Shown: piece after piece, positions 18,595 to 27,035 of the stretch
How positions within the stretch are numbered: the stretch's first letter is position 1
Layout of the letters: each line of letters starts with the position of its first letter
Assembly (NCBI RefSeq): GCF_947494875.1
Contig: NZ_CANLWM010000005.1
Location: forward strand, 124,001-188,000
Direction of reading: 5' to 3'
DNA: 64,000 bases
Source: an uncultured Williamsia sp.
Lineage (GTDB): Bacteria; Actinomycetota; Actinomycetes; Mycobacteriales; Mycobacteriaceae
Position numbers and translations under genes: made by a program
The notes under the pieces: model-generated
What the model saw: only the letters and a program-made list of their open reading frames with translations
Database searches by the model: none
What the model was told of the DNA's origin: nothing

Positions 18595-19467
18595 GTGCCC
18601 GACACACCTCGCCACGGACGGCCCGATCAGGATCCCCCGCTCGACGACGAGTCGCGGTACGACCCGCAGGACGCGTCCGTCGACCCGGACCCCGACGAGA
18701 AGCCGTGGCGCACGACGACCCCGAAGCGTGAGGGTCGCGGTCGTTCCGCGTTGCGCGAAACCGCGATCATCATCATCAGCGTCCTGGTGCTCACCTGGGT
18801 GCTGCAGACCTTCATCGGTCGCCAGTACGTGATCCCGTCGGAGTCGATGGAGAACACCCTGCACGGGTGCAGCGGGTGCACCAACGACCGCATCGTCATC
18901 GACAAGCTCACCTACCGCTTCGACGACCCGAAGCCCGGCGACGTCGTCGTGTTCAAGGCGCCGACGGCATCCTGGGACGAGGGCTGGTCGTCGCCGCGGT
19001 CGAGCAACACCGTGGTGCGAGGTCTGCAGGATGCATTGTCCTGGTTCGGGTTCGCACCCCCGGACGAGAACGATCTCGTCAAGCGCGTCATCGCCACCGG
19101 CGGGCAGACGGTCCAGTGCCGCAACGCCGACGACAAGGGTGTGACGGTCAACGGCAAGCCGCTGACCGAGCCCTACATCGACAAGGCCCTGCAGAAGCAG
19201 GACGCCGGCATCAATCCCGGCCTCGACGCCGGGGGCACGGGGACGCTGTCGAGTTGTCTCGGACCGGATTTCGGGCCGATCACCGTGCCCCAGGGCAACC
19301 TGTGGGTGATGGGCGACAACCGTGGCAACTCCGCCGACTCGCGCTACCACATCACCGACGAGCTGCAGGGCACCGTCCCCATCTCCGATGTCCGAGGCAA
19401 GGTCCGTTTCATCATCTATCCGTTCTCCCGGATCGGTGGTGTCGGCTCCTTCGATCCGCAGCGGTGA
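18595..19467 (+). CDS. lepB: Signal peptidase I
   Basis: Membrane-bound serine/lysine protease that removes signal peptides from secreted proteins, 290 aa. A cytoplasmic Asp/Pro-rich N-terminus (1-50) is followed by a transmembrane helix (~55-75). Then come catalytic Ser84 in [10 protein letters not shown], Lys163 in [11 protein letters not shown] and the box [14 protein letters not shown] single membrane anchor is normal for actinobacterial LepB. Its TGA overlaps the rnhB GTG. Potential substrate in the window: the mycolyltransferase at 24027. Confidence 0.96.
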   Translation: MPDTPRHGRPDQDPPLDDESRYDPQDASVDPDPDEKPWRTTTPKREGRGRSALRETAIIIISVLVLTWVLQTFIGRQYVIPSESMENTLHGCSGCTNDRIVIDKLTYRFDDPKPGDVVVFKAPTASWDEGWSSPRSSNTVVRGLQDALSWFGFAPPDENDLVKRVIATGGQTVQCRNADDKGVTVNGKPLTEPYIDKALQKQDAGINPGLDAGGTGTLSSCLGPDFGPITVPQGNLWVMGDNRGNSADSRYHITDELQGTVPISDVRGKVRFIIYPFSRIGGVGSFDPQR

Positions 19468-20180
19468 CCGGACCGTCGACGGGCGCCCGTTCGCGCCGCT
19501 GGCCACCGCGACCGCCCGTGCGGCGCGCGGCGAGTCTGCGCACCTACGAGTTCGCCCTCACCAACAGCGGCCTCGGACCGGTCGCCGGCGTCGACGAGGC
19601 GGGGCGGGGTGCGTGCGCCGGCCCACTCGTCGTCGCGGCGTGCATCCTCCGGCCCACCCAACCGGTCTCGCTGGCCGAGCTCGACGACTCGAAGAAGCAC
19701 ACCGCGGCGATGCGCGAGACCCTGTACCGCTCGGTGATGCGGCACGCCGTCGCGAGCAGCGTCGTGGTCATCGACGCCGCCGAGGTCGACCGGATCGGGA
19801 TCCACGTCGCCAACATCGAGGGGATGCGGCGCGCGATCGCGACGTTGTCCGTCCGTCCCGGATACGTTCTCTCCGACGGCTTCCGGGTCCCCGGGTTGAC
19901 GGTGCCGTCACTCCCGGTGATCGGTGGTGACGGGGCGGCGGCGTGCATCGCGGCGGCGAGCATCCTCGCCAAGGTCACCCGGGACCGGATCATGGTCGAG
20001 ATGGACGCGGCCCTGCCGGGATACGAGTTCGCGGTCCACAAGGGGTACAGCACGGAGCTGCACATGTCCTGCCTCGACCGTCTCGGCCCGTCGCCCCAGC
20101 ACCGCATGTCCTACCGCAACGTGGCGCAGCGGGCGACGTCCGGGCCGCACCCGCGATCGGCGCAGGACCGCACTGGTTAG
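19464..20180 (+). CDS. rnhB: Ribonuclease HII
   Basis: Endonuclease cleaving RNA in RNA/DNA hybrids, 238 aa. Catalytic motif [15 protein letters not shown], then [36 protein letters not shown] and [16 protein letters not shown] 19464 overlaps the lepB stop (GTGA) and is in frame; the ~28 residues before the conserved region are basic. Usual order lepB-rnhB-DUF2469. Confidence 0.93.
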   Translation: MTGPSTGARSRRWPPRPPVRRAASLRTYEFALTNSGLGPVAGVDEAGRGACAGPLVVAACILRPTQPVSLAELDDSKKHTAAMRETLYRSVMRHAVASSVVVIDAAEVDRIGIHVANIEGMRRAIATLSVRPGYVLSDGFRVPGLTVPSLPVIGGDGAAACIAAASILAKVTRDRIMVEMDAALPGYEFAVHKGYSTELHMSCLDRLGPSPQHRMSYRNVAQRATSGPHPRSAQDRTG

Positions 20181-20183
20181 GCT
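20178..20183 (+). promoter_or_regulatory. -10 element, leaderless DUF2469 gene
   Basis: TAGGCT overlaps the rnhB stop codon and ends 6 bases before the ATG at 20190; the arrangement matches lepB and proS exactly. Confidence 0.5.
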
Positions 20184-20189
20184 GAGCGC

Positions 20190-20513
20190 ATGAGTGCGGA
20201 GGATCTCGAGAAGTACGAGACCGAGATGGAGCTGTCGCTGTACCGCGAGTACAAGGACGTGGTCGGTCAGTTCACCTACGTGGTCGAGACCGAGCGCCGC
20301 TTCTACCTCGCCAACACCGTCGAGATGGTGCCCCGCAACGCCGACGGCGAGGTCTATTTCGAGGTCCGCATGTCCGACGCCTGGGTGTGGGACATGTACC
20401 GTCCCGCGCGGTTCGTCAAGCAGGTCCGCGTCATCACGTTCAAGGACGTGAACATCGAGGAACTCGAGTCATCCGAACTCAGACTGCCGGAGGACGGGGA
20501 CCTGCCGGGCTGA
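20190..20513 (+). CDS. DUF2469 family protein
   Basis: 107-aa acidic soluble protein of the actinobacterial DUF2469 family (Rv2901c-like), function unknown. It begins MSAEDLEKYETEMELSLYREYKDVVGQF and has a Trp/Tyr-rich core (MSDAWVWDMYRPARF). The acidic C-terminus reads into a convergent MFS gene, overlapping its 3' end by 35 bases. Conserved next to rnhB across mycolic-acid actinobacteria. Confidence 0.88.
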   Translation: MSAEDLEKYETEMELSLYREYKDVVGQFTYVVETERRFYLANTVEMVPRNADGEVYFEVRMSDAWVWDMYRPARFVKQVRVITFKDVNIEELESSELRLPEDGDLPG

Positions 20514-22227
20514 GCGTCCCGGTGGGCGTCCGCCGCAGCGCCAGGCACGCCGCCGCGAGCGCCGCGGCGGTTCCGGCGATGGTCCACAGCGTCGTGGTGA
20601 ACGCGGCCAGGAACGCCCGCGCGGCTGCCTGACGGGCCGCGTCCCGGACCGCGGGTCCCGCCGCGGCCAGGATCTCCGCGCGCGGACCGGATCCGGCGTC
20701 TCGGGTCGAACATCCCGGAGGGGACACCTCGGGTCGTGGGGACGCCAACTGCCGACGCGCGCAGTCGGTGAACGACCCGACGACGAACGGGGCCACCTGG
20801 TTCGGCACGGACGTCGTGCGCAGCGCCGCGGTCAACTCGTCCGACGACTGCGAGGCGGCGGTGGGCGCCGCCGCCGCGAGCTGGGCGAAGAAGAACACCC
20901 CGACCACCGCGAGGCCGACCGACGCGCCGATCTGCTGCACCGTCGGGACCATCCCGGACGCCGAGCCGACGGTCTGCTCGGTGGTGCCCGAGACGATCGT
21001 CGCCTGCAACGGTGCGACGAACAGGCCCACTCCCACGCCCCCGAGCACCAGCGCCGGGATCAGCGGCGGCAGGTCGAGCGCGCCGGACGACGGATCGAGA
21101 AGGGCGGCCGTCCAGGCGACGGAGACGGCGAACACGGCCATCCCCAGCGCGAGGGTGCGCGCACCCAGGCGTGGCACGATCAGCGACGACCCCACCGACC
21201 CGACGGCGGCGCCGAGCGCGAACGGCAGCGTGATGAGGCCTGTCCGCAGTGCCGAATAGCCGAGACCGAACTGCGCGGTCACGGACATCGCGAAGAAGAA
21301 CGCGCCGAACACGCCGAAGAACGCGATCGACAGGACGCACCCGACGGCGAAGGCACGGCTGCGGAACAGGTCGACCCGCAGGAGCGGCTCACCGCCACGC
21401 CCCAGCAGCGCGCGCTCGTGGACCACGAACGCCACCAGCAAGATCACCGCGGCGCCCATCGACGCCCACGTCCATGCCGGCCAGCCCTTCTCGCGGCCGA
21501 CGGCGAGGGGATAGATGAGGGCGAACAAACCGGCCGCCGACAACGCCACCCCGCGTAGGTCGAGGGTGACGTCGCGGGCCGCGCGCATCACCGGCAGGCA
21601 CCGCCACGCGACGACGCACGCGATGAGCCCGAAGGGCAGGTTGACCAGGAAGATGGCGCGCCACCCGAGACCGGCGACGTCGGCCGAGATGAGCGCACCG
21701 CCGACGATCGGCCCGCAGATCGCCGCGATGCCCGCGGTGGCGCCGTACACGCCGAACACCAGCGGGTGCCGTGTCCGCGGGAACATGGTCGCGATCACCG
21801 CGATCGTCTGCGCCGACGCGCACGCCGCGCTCACCCCCTGCACGCCGCGCAGCACGATGAGTTCCGCGGGCCCCGTGGCCGTCCCGCAGAGCACCGAGGC
21901 CAGGGTGAACGCTGCCAGGGCCGCGACGAACATGCGGTGTCGACCGACGCGCTCACCGAGACGTGACCCCGCCATCAGGGTGCAGGCGAAGGCCAGGGTG
22001 TAGACGGTGAGCACCAACAGCTGGTCGGACGACGTCGCCCCGAGGTCACGGGCCAGGTCGGGCAGGGCGATGTTGACGATGGTGGTGTCGACCATCTGCA
22101 TGAACACCGCGATGAGACACGCCGCGAACGCTGCCCACGCCGCCGCCGGCCGCGGGTGCGCCGTCACGGCATCCGGGTGAGCGAGCGACGACGGGTCGGG
22201 TGCCGCGCGTGTCGGCGAGTCCGCCAC
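20479..22227 (-). CDS. MFS transporter, DHA2 (EmrB/QacA) type
   Basis: Drug:H+ antiporter-like exporter, 582 aa, about 14 transmembrane helices. The family motif DTTIVNIALPDLARDLGAT follows the first helix; GSRLGERVGRHRMF is motif A and LGWRAIFLVNLPFGL is the usual loop signature. GTG 22227 lies 5 bases after the PapA-like gene stop, so the two form one operon. An extended periplasmic loop (~460-530) precedes the last helix. Substrate unknown; by context a lipid or glycolipid is more likely than a drug (inference). This gene and the next two are absent from the corresponding M. tuberculosis interval as I recall it. Confidence 0.88.
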   Translation of the reverse strand: MADSPTRAAPDPSSLAHPDAVTAHPRPAAAWAAFAACLIAVFMQMVDTTIVNIALPDLARDLGATSSDQLLVLTVYTLAFACTLMAGSRLGERVGRHRMFVAALAAFTLASVLCGTATGPAELIVLRGVQGVSAACASAQTIAVIATMFPRTRHPLVFGVYGATAGIAAICGPIVGGALISADVAGLGWRAIFLVNLPFGLIACVVAWRCLPVMRAARDVTLDLRGVALSAAGLFALIYPLAVGREKGWPAWTWASMGAAVILLVAFVVHERALLGRGGEPLLRVDLFRSRAFAVGCVLSIAFFGVFGAFFFAMSVTAQFGLGYSALRTGLITLPFALGAAVGSVGSSLIVPRLGARTLALGMAVFAVSVAWTAALLDPSSGALDLPPLIPALVLGGVGVGLFVAPLQATIVSGTTEQTVGSASGMVPTVQQIGASVGLAVVGVFFFAQLAAAAPTAASQSSDELTAALRTTSVPNQVAPFVVGSFTDCARRQLASPRPEVSPPGCSTRDAGSGPRAEILAAAGPAVRDAARQAAARAFLAAFTTTLWTIAGTAAALAAACLALRRTPTGTLSPAGPRPPAV

Positions 22228-22232
22228 GTCGG

Positions 22233-23657
22233 TCAGCGCGTCAGCGAGGCCAACGACGGGGAGTGGTCACCGGCGGTGGCGACGGACCGGAACATGTCCG
22301 AGAACCGCGCGACGTAGTGATCGATCGACTCGGCCGCGGTGGCGGTGTCCGGGTAGAGCAGCGTCATGACGGTGTAGTCCGGGAATCGGTTCACCCACAG
22401 GTACACCTCCTCCGACGATCCGCGGTTGCCGAACACGCCGCCGTTGATGTGGTCGAACATCTGCGCGCCGGGGAGCTTCCGGACGTCGATGAAGCTCACC
22501 ATCGGCACGACCCAGCCGTCGGGGACGACGATGCCCGAGTCCTCGGGGATCAACTCGACCACCCGGTGCAGCGACACCTCCGACAGCGACTTCCCGGCGT
22601 CGAACGACTGTTGGGTCTGACCGACCAGGGATGCGAAGGTGCTGTCGTCGGCGAAGTCGGTCGTCACCGGGATGAGATTCGTGAACCACCCGACGGAGTT
22701 GAACTCTTCCGGCGTGGAGCGGGTGTTCTTCGGCGTGAACCCGAGGTACCGCGAGGCGCCGGTGATCTCGTGCGCCACCAACCCGGCGACCGTCAGGACG
22801 CCGGCGGTGAACCCGGCACCGTTGGCCTTGCAGGCGGCGTCGAAGCGGTCGGCGCCCGCACCGTCGAGGAGCTCGACGGTGAGGATGCGGCTGCGGGTGT
22901 AGCCGTCCTCGGCGATGCCGAGATCGAGCGGGAAGCGGGGGAGTCGCCCGCCGTTGGCCGACAGCAGGGACAACCAGCGGGCGACCCGCTCGTCGGCCAG
23001 GTCGAGTTCCGCACCGGCGACGCGTTCACGAACGCAGTAGTCGAGATAGCTGCCGGCCGCGGCCAGGGCGGGTGCGGAGTCGGAGATGGCGCTGCCGTAC
23101 AGACCGATCAGGTCGACACAGGACAGCGCCTGGGAGACACCGTCGGAGTTGAGGTGGTCGACCGCGAAGTACACGGTGAAGTTGTCGTCGTGCTCGATCA
23201 CGCCGACGGTGAAGCAATCCCAGTGGAACGGGCCCGGCGTCGTCTCCTGGACATGGGCCAGGATCGACGCGCTGTCGGCGAAATCACCGTGGTCGGTCGG
23301 GGCGAACTCGATGGCCTCCACATCCATCACGTGGCGGGTCACGGAGTCGTGGTCGTCGATCGAGAACCAGCTGCGGAACGTGTCGTGGCGTCGGAGGAAG
23401 CCGTTGACGGTCCGGGTCATCGCGTCGACGTCCAGCCGACCACCGATGTCGAAGGAGATGAGGCAGAGTCGGGAGAAGCGGAAGCCCGCGTTCTCGTTGC
23501 GCCGGGCGGCGCGCAGATAGGACTGCTGCTGGTACGACGGCGGCGCGGGGCTCGTCGGTGCCGCCGCGGCCGCGTCGATCGCGGCGGGTGTGGCGTGCCA
23601 CGTCGTGACGCGGCCCGGCGCCGGTGTCCACTCGTCGATCAGTCCGAAGTTGATCAC
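22233..23657 (-). CDS. PapA-like acyltransferase (condensation-domain fold)
   Basis: 474 aa. The N-terminus (INFGLIDEWTPAPGRVTTW, then PPSYQQQSYLRAARRNENAG, LRRHDTFRSWFSIDD) resembles mycobacterial PapA1/PapA2, which acylate trehalose lipids. The active-site motif is DHLNSDG (His168, Asp172), a variant of HHxxxDG with Asp in place of the first His. The start is GTG 23657, preceded by GGAGGGG at 7 bases spacing; the 27-residue longer frame is rejected. It heads an operon with the MFS exporter and is divergent from a mycolyltransferase. Acceptor and acyl donor unknown; polyketide or fatty acyl-CoA to a sugar is the natural hypothesis. Confidence 0.85.
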   Translation of the reverse strand: MINFGLIDEWTPAPGRVTTWHATPAAIDAAAAAPTSPAPPSYQQQSYLRAARRNENAGFRFSRLCLISFDIGGRLDVDAMTRTVNGFLRRHDTFRSWFSIDDHDSVTRHVMDVEAIEFAPTDHGDFADSASILAHVQETTPGPFHWDCFTVGVIEHDDNFTVYFAVDHLNSDGVSQALSCVDLIGLYGSAISDSAPALAAAGSYLDYCVRERVAGAELDLADERVARWLSLLSANGGRLPRFPLDLGIAEDGYTRSRILTVELLDGAGADRFDAACKANGAGFTAGVLTVAGLVAHEITGASRYLGFTPKNTRSTPEEFNSVGWFTNLIPVTTDFADDSTFASLVGQTQQSFDAGKSLSEVSLHRVVELIPEDSGIVVPDGWVVPMVSFIDVRKLPGAQMFDHINGGVFGNRGSSEEVYLWVNRFPDYTVMTLLYPDTATAAESIDHYVARFSDMFRSVATAGDHSPSLASLTR

Positions 23658-24026
23658 GGTCCATCCCCTCCGACGCAGGGTTCCCCGCGCCTCTCCCCGG
23701 CATCGGCCTCGCCACCTGGCGGGTCGGGTGTGCATCACGGCGTGTGCCGCCGACCCTCCCAGCCGATAGGGACAAAACGGCGAGACCTACTGTGTCGCAA
23801 CAGGTGTTGAGGCGTGACCGCCCCCACACCTACGGGACGGTAACTCGGACACGTGAGCCCGGGCAACCAGCGAGCACCCTGCCACAAGCCGTGCTGTGAC
23901 CTGCACAGTGCACACTGTGACCTGTATTACCGTCGGGTAGGGTCTGCTCCGCATCGCGGGCCTCGAGCGCCCGACGCGGCGCCGGAGTCCGTGTCACACC
24001 GAGAACTGCCGGCGAGTGACGAGGGG
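23658..24026. promoter_or_regulatory. Divergent intergenic region with operator-like repeats
   Basis: 369 bases without a gene, containing both promoters. A perfect inverted repeat CACAGTG-CA-CACTGTG lies at 23904-23919. It is flanked by direct repeats CTGTGACCTG at 23894-23903 and 23915-23924, 21 bases apart (two helical turns). TAGGGT at 23938-23943 is a plausible -10 for the rightward mycolyltransferase gene. A repressor binding here could control both directions. I recognise no known regulator's consensus. Confidence 0.6.
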
Positions 24027-25049
24027 ATGGGCGGGGTGGGTCGACGCACTGCGAGGCGACGTGTCGTGACGGTCGTCGTCGCGGCCGTGGCGCTGATGCT
24101 GATCGGGACGATCGCGGGGATCGCACCCGCGTCGGCCCAGCAGGCTGCCGCCATCGCGTCCGAGAAGCCCGGGGTGCGCGGGACGCTCGCGCTGACGGTG
24201 CAGTCGCCTGCGATGCGCGCGGCGATGCGCGTCGACGTGATCCCGCCGCGGGACCCGTCCGCGCCGCATCCGACCGTCTACCTCCTCAACGGGGCACAGG
24301 GCGGTCTCAACGGCAGCAGTTGGCTCGACCAGACCGACGTCGTCGACTTCTTCGCCGACAAGAACGCGACCGTGGTGATCCCCGTGGGCGGGCAGGCGAG
24401 CTATTTCGCCGACTGGCGTGCCGACGACCCCGTGCTGGGTCACCAGAAGTGGGCGACGTTCCTCACGAAGGAACTCTCGCCGCTGATGGACGCGCGGTTC
24501 GGGAGCGACGGCCGCAACGCCCTGGCGGGGATCTCGATGGCGGGGACGTCGGTGCTCCAGCTGGCGATCGAGGCGCCGGGCCTCTATCAGGCGGTCGGGT
24601 CGTACAGCGGGTGTGCGCAGACGTCCGATCTCGTCGGCCAGGCGTACGTCCGTCTCACCGTCGCCCGCGGCGGCGGCAACGCCGACAACATGTACGGACC
24701 CGTCGACGATCCGGCATGGGTGCGCAACGACCCCTACGTGAACGCGGAGAAACTGCGCGGCACGGCCCTGTACATCTCGGCGTCGACCGGTGCGCCCGGC
24801 CCCTACGACCGCATCGACGGTCCCGGGATCGACGGCAACGTCGCGGAACTGGTGTCGCGGATCGGGGTCGGCGCGGTCATCGAGAGTTCGGTACGGCGGT
24901 GCACGGTCGCGCTGCAGGCGAAGCTCGAACGTCTCCGCATCCCGGCGACGTTCTCGCTGCCACCGGCCGGGACCCACAGCTGGCCCTACTGGCAGGACAG
25001 CCTGCACCGGTCGTGGCCGCTGTTCGCCCGTGCGCTCGGGATGCCCTGA
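24027..25049 (+). CDS. Secreted mycolyltransferase (antigen 85/Cmt family)
   Basis: Esterase-fold enzyme that transfers mycolates between trehalose lipids and the arabinogalactan in the cell envelope; 340 aa. Basic residues and a hydrophobic core (~10-32) end in PASA|QQ, a signal peptide. Family text: YLLNGAQGGLNGSSW, VDFFADKNATVVIPVGGQAS, WATFLTKELSPLMD, YSGCAQTSD. Nucleophile Ser170 in GISMAGTS and His317 in THSWPYW are present. The motif reads GxSMAG rather than the usual GxSMGG. Start ATG 24027 abuts GAGGGG; GTG 24036 is an alternative with better spacing. Divergent from the PapA-MFS operon. Good evidence that the organism makes mycolic acids. Confidence 0.93.
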   Translation: MGGVGRRTARRRVVTVVVAAVALMLIGTIAGIAPASAQQAAAIASEKPGVRGTLALTVQSPAMRAAMRVDVIPPRDPSAPHPTVYLLNGAQGGLNGSSWLDQTDVVDFFADKNATVVIPVGGQASYFADWRADDPVLGHQKWATFLTKELSPLMDARFGSDGRNALAGISMAGTSVLQLAIEAPGLYQAVGSYSGCAQTSDLVGQAYVRLTVARGGGNADNMYGPVDDPAWVRNDPYVNAEKLRGTALYISASTGAPGPYDRIDGPGIDGNVAELVSRIGVGAVIESSVRRCTVALQAKLERLRIPATFSLPPAGTHSWPYWQDSLHRSWPLFARALGMP

Positions 25050-25140
25050 CGCTCCCCAGTTACGCCCGCCTCCACAGAGATCGGGGTCGCGTGCCGTCGT
25101 CGGGCCCACCGCGACGGTCCCGGCCCCCAGAGTGGCCGAC

Positions 25141-25518
25141 GTGGAGGACAGCGCGCGGCCACCGAGCCGACAACTGATCGGACGCCGGGGCGAGGACGCC
25201 GCGGCGGATCACCTGCGGCACCAGGGGTACTCGGTGCTGGAGCGGAACTGGCGGTGCCGGTGGGGCGAGCTCGACATCATCGCCTGCGACGGGTCGACCC
25301 TCGTCGTGGTCGAGGTGAAGACCCGCACCGGTGACCGCTTCGGCACGCCGGCCGAGGCGGTGACCCCGGCCAAGTACCGGAGGTTGCGTCGGCTGGCGGG
25401 CCTGTGGCTCGACGAGCAGTCGCGAGGCTTCGCGGCCGTCCGGTTCGACGTCGTCGCGGTCCTGTTGGACCTGCGCACCGACGCGCTCGCGCTGACCCAC
25501 ATCCGGGGCATCTCGTGA
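25141..25518 (+). CDS. yraN: YraN family (UPF0102) endonuclease-like protein
   Basis: 125-aa protein of the restriction-endonuclease-like fold. Motif residues: GRRGEDAAADHL, then the catalytic-type core WGELDIIACDG and VVEVKTRTG (E..D..ExK pattern). Function unresolved. GTG 25141 or GTG 25132 could be used; neither has a clear Shine-Dalgarno. Its stop overlaps the yifB GTG by 4 bases, giving a yraN-yifB-dprA operon as in M. tuberculosis (Rv2898c-Rv2896c). Confidence 0.9.
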   Translation: MEDSARPPSRQLIGRRGEDAAADHLRHQGYSVLERNWRCRWGELDIIACDGSTLVVVEVKTRTGDRFGTPAEAVTPAKYRRLRRLAGLWLDEQSRGFAAVRFDVVAVLLDLRTDALALTHIRGIS

Positions 25519-27035
25519 GCGGCCTCGGTCGGGCGCGCTCGGCCGCGGTGGTCGGGGTGTCGGGGACCCCCGTCGAGATCGAGGCGTTCGTGAACCAGGG
25601 CCTGCCGGCCGTGGCGCTGGTCGGTCTGGCCGACGCCTCCCTGCGGGAGGCGAAAGACCGTGTTCGCGCGGCGGTCAGCAACTCCGGGTGCAAGTGGCCC
25701 GACGGTCGCGTCGTGCTGAACCTCTCGCCGGCGACGATGCCCAAGAGCGGGTCGTCCTACGACCTCGCGATCGCGGTCGCGGTCCTCGCGGCCAGCGACG
25801 CGGTGCCCACCCCTCTGCTCGACGAATGCCTCCTCCTCGGGGAACTGGCCCTCGACGGTCGCATCCGTCCGGTACACGGCGTGCTGCCGTCCGTGATGGC
25901 CGCGGTCGCCGAGGGGCTCACCCGGGTCGTCGTGCCCCGGGGGAACGCCGCCGAGGCGGCGCTCGTACCCGGGGTCGAGGTCGGCGCGGCCGGGCACCTG
26001 CGGGAGGTGGTGGCGTGGCTGGCGGGCACGGCGGTTCTGGACACCGTCGGCGACACCCCACCGGCCGCGGCTCCCGCGACCGCCGACACGGTGGACATGG
26101 CCGACGTGGTCGGGCAGGAGGAGGCCCGCCACGCACTCGAGATCGCGGCCGCCGGTGGCCATCACGTGTTCATGAGCGGCCCGCCGGGAATCGGCAAGAC
26201 GATGCTCGCGCGACGTCTACCGGGGATCCTCCCGCCTCTGACGGAGTCGGAGGCGCTGGAGGCCACGGTCATCCACTCCGTCGCGGGCACGCTGCCCGCG
26301 GGAGGCCCGTTGCTCGTCGAGCCGCCCTTCATCGCACCGCACCACTCGACCTCGCACACCGCGCTCGTCGGGGGTGGCACCGGGATGGCCCGTCCGGGCG
26401 CGGTGTCCCGCGCGCACCGCGGTGTGCTGTTCCTCGACGAGTGCGCCGAGATGGGGGTCAAGGCGCTCGAGTCGTTGCGGACCCCGTTGGAGGACGGGCA
26501 GACCCGCGTGTGGCGCCGCGACGGCGTCGCGACGCTGCCCGCGCGCTTCCTGCTGGTCCTCGCGGCGAACCCGTGTCCGTGCGCGCCGGCACAGGACGTC
26601 GACTGCGTGTGCACCGCGCAGGTGCGGCGCCGCTATCTCGGCAAACTGTCGGGGCCGCTCATGGACAGGGTCGACCTGCGGGTGCAGATGGACCCACCGG
26701 GAACCGCCGCCCTCACCGGCGGGGTCGGCGAGTCGAGTGCCGACATCCGCGCCAGGGTGGTCACCGCGCGCGAGACAGCGCGGGAGCGATGGGCCGAGCA
26801 CGGTTGGGCCACGAACGCGGAGGTGCCGGGATCGGCACTGCGCACGCGATATGCGTTGCCGTCCACGGTGACCCGGCCGATCGGGCTCTACCTCCGGGAC
26901 GGTCGGGTGACGGCACGAGGGGCCGACAGGGCGATCAGGTTGGCATGGACCCTGTGCGACCTGCGGGGTGGCGTCACCCCCTCGCAGGACGAGGTGGCGC
27001 AGGCGCTGATGTTCCGCGACCGGGAGCGCGTGTGA
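25515..27035 (+). CDS. yifB: YifB/ComM family Mg-chelatase-like AAA+ ATPase
   Basis: 506 aa. The N-terminal Lon-like domain (~1-170) carries NLSPATMPKSGSSYDLAIAV. The AAA+ domain has Walker A GPPGIGKTMLARRLPGILP and Walker B VLFLDECAEM. A cysteine-rich insert PCPCAPAQDVDCVC lies near residue 358. Gram-negative ComM is a branch-migration helicase in transformation; pairing with dprA here fits a role with incoming DNA. GTG 25515 overlaps yraN and GTG 27032 of dprA overlaps its stop. Confidence 0.92.
   Translation: MSGLGRARSAAVVGVSGTPVEIEAFVNQGLPAVALVGLADASLREAKDRVRAAVSNSGCKWPDGRVVLNLSPATMPKSGSSYDLAIAVAVLAASDAVPTPLLDECLLLGELALDGRIRPVHGVLPSVMAAVAEGLTRVVVPRGNAAEAALVPGVEVGAAGHLREVVAWLAGTAVLDTVGDTPPAAAPATADTVDMADVVGQEEARHALEIAAAGGHHVFMSGPPGIGKTMLARRLPGILPPLTESEALEATVIHSVAGTLPAGGPLLVEPPFIAPHHSTSHTALVGGGTGMARPGAVSRAHRGVLFLDECAEMGVKALESLRTPLEDGQTRVWRRDGVATLPARFLLVLAANPCPCAPAQDVDCVCTAQVRRRYLGKLSGPLMDRVDLRVQMDPPGTAALTGGVGESSADIRARVVTARETARERWAEHGWATNAEVPGSALRTRYALPSTVTRPIGLYLRDGRVTARGADRAIRLAWTLCDLRGGVTPSQDEVAQALMFRDRERV

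Noticed and set aside
23658-23738. N-terminal extension of the PapA-like protein
   Set aside because: The extra 27 residues are Arg-rich and unlike the family; a strong Shine-Dalgarno sits before GTG 23657.
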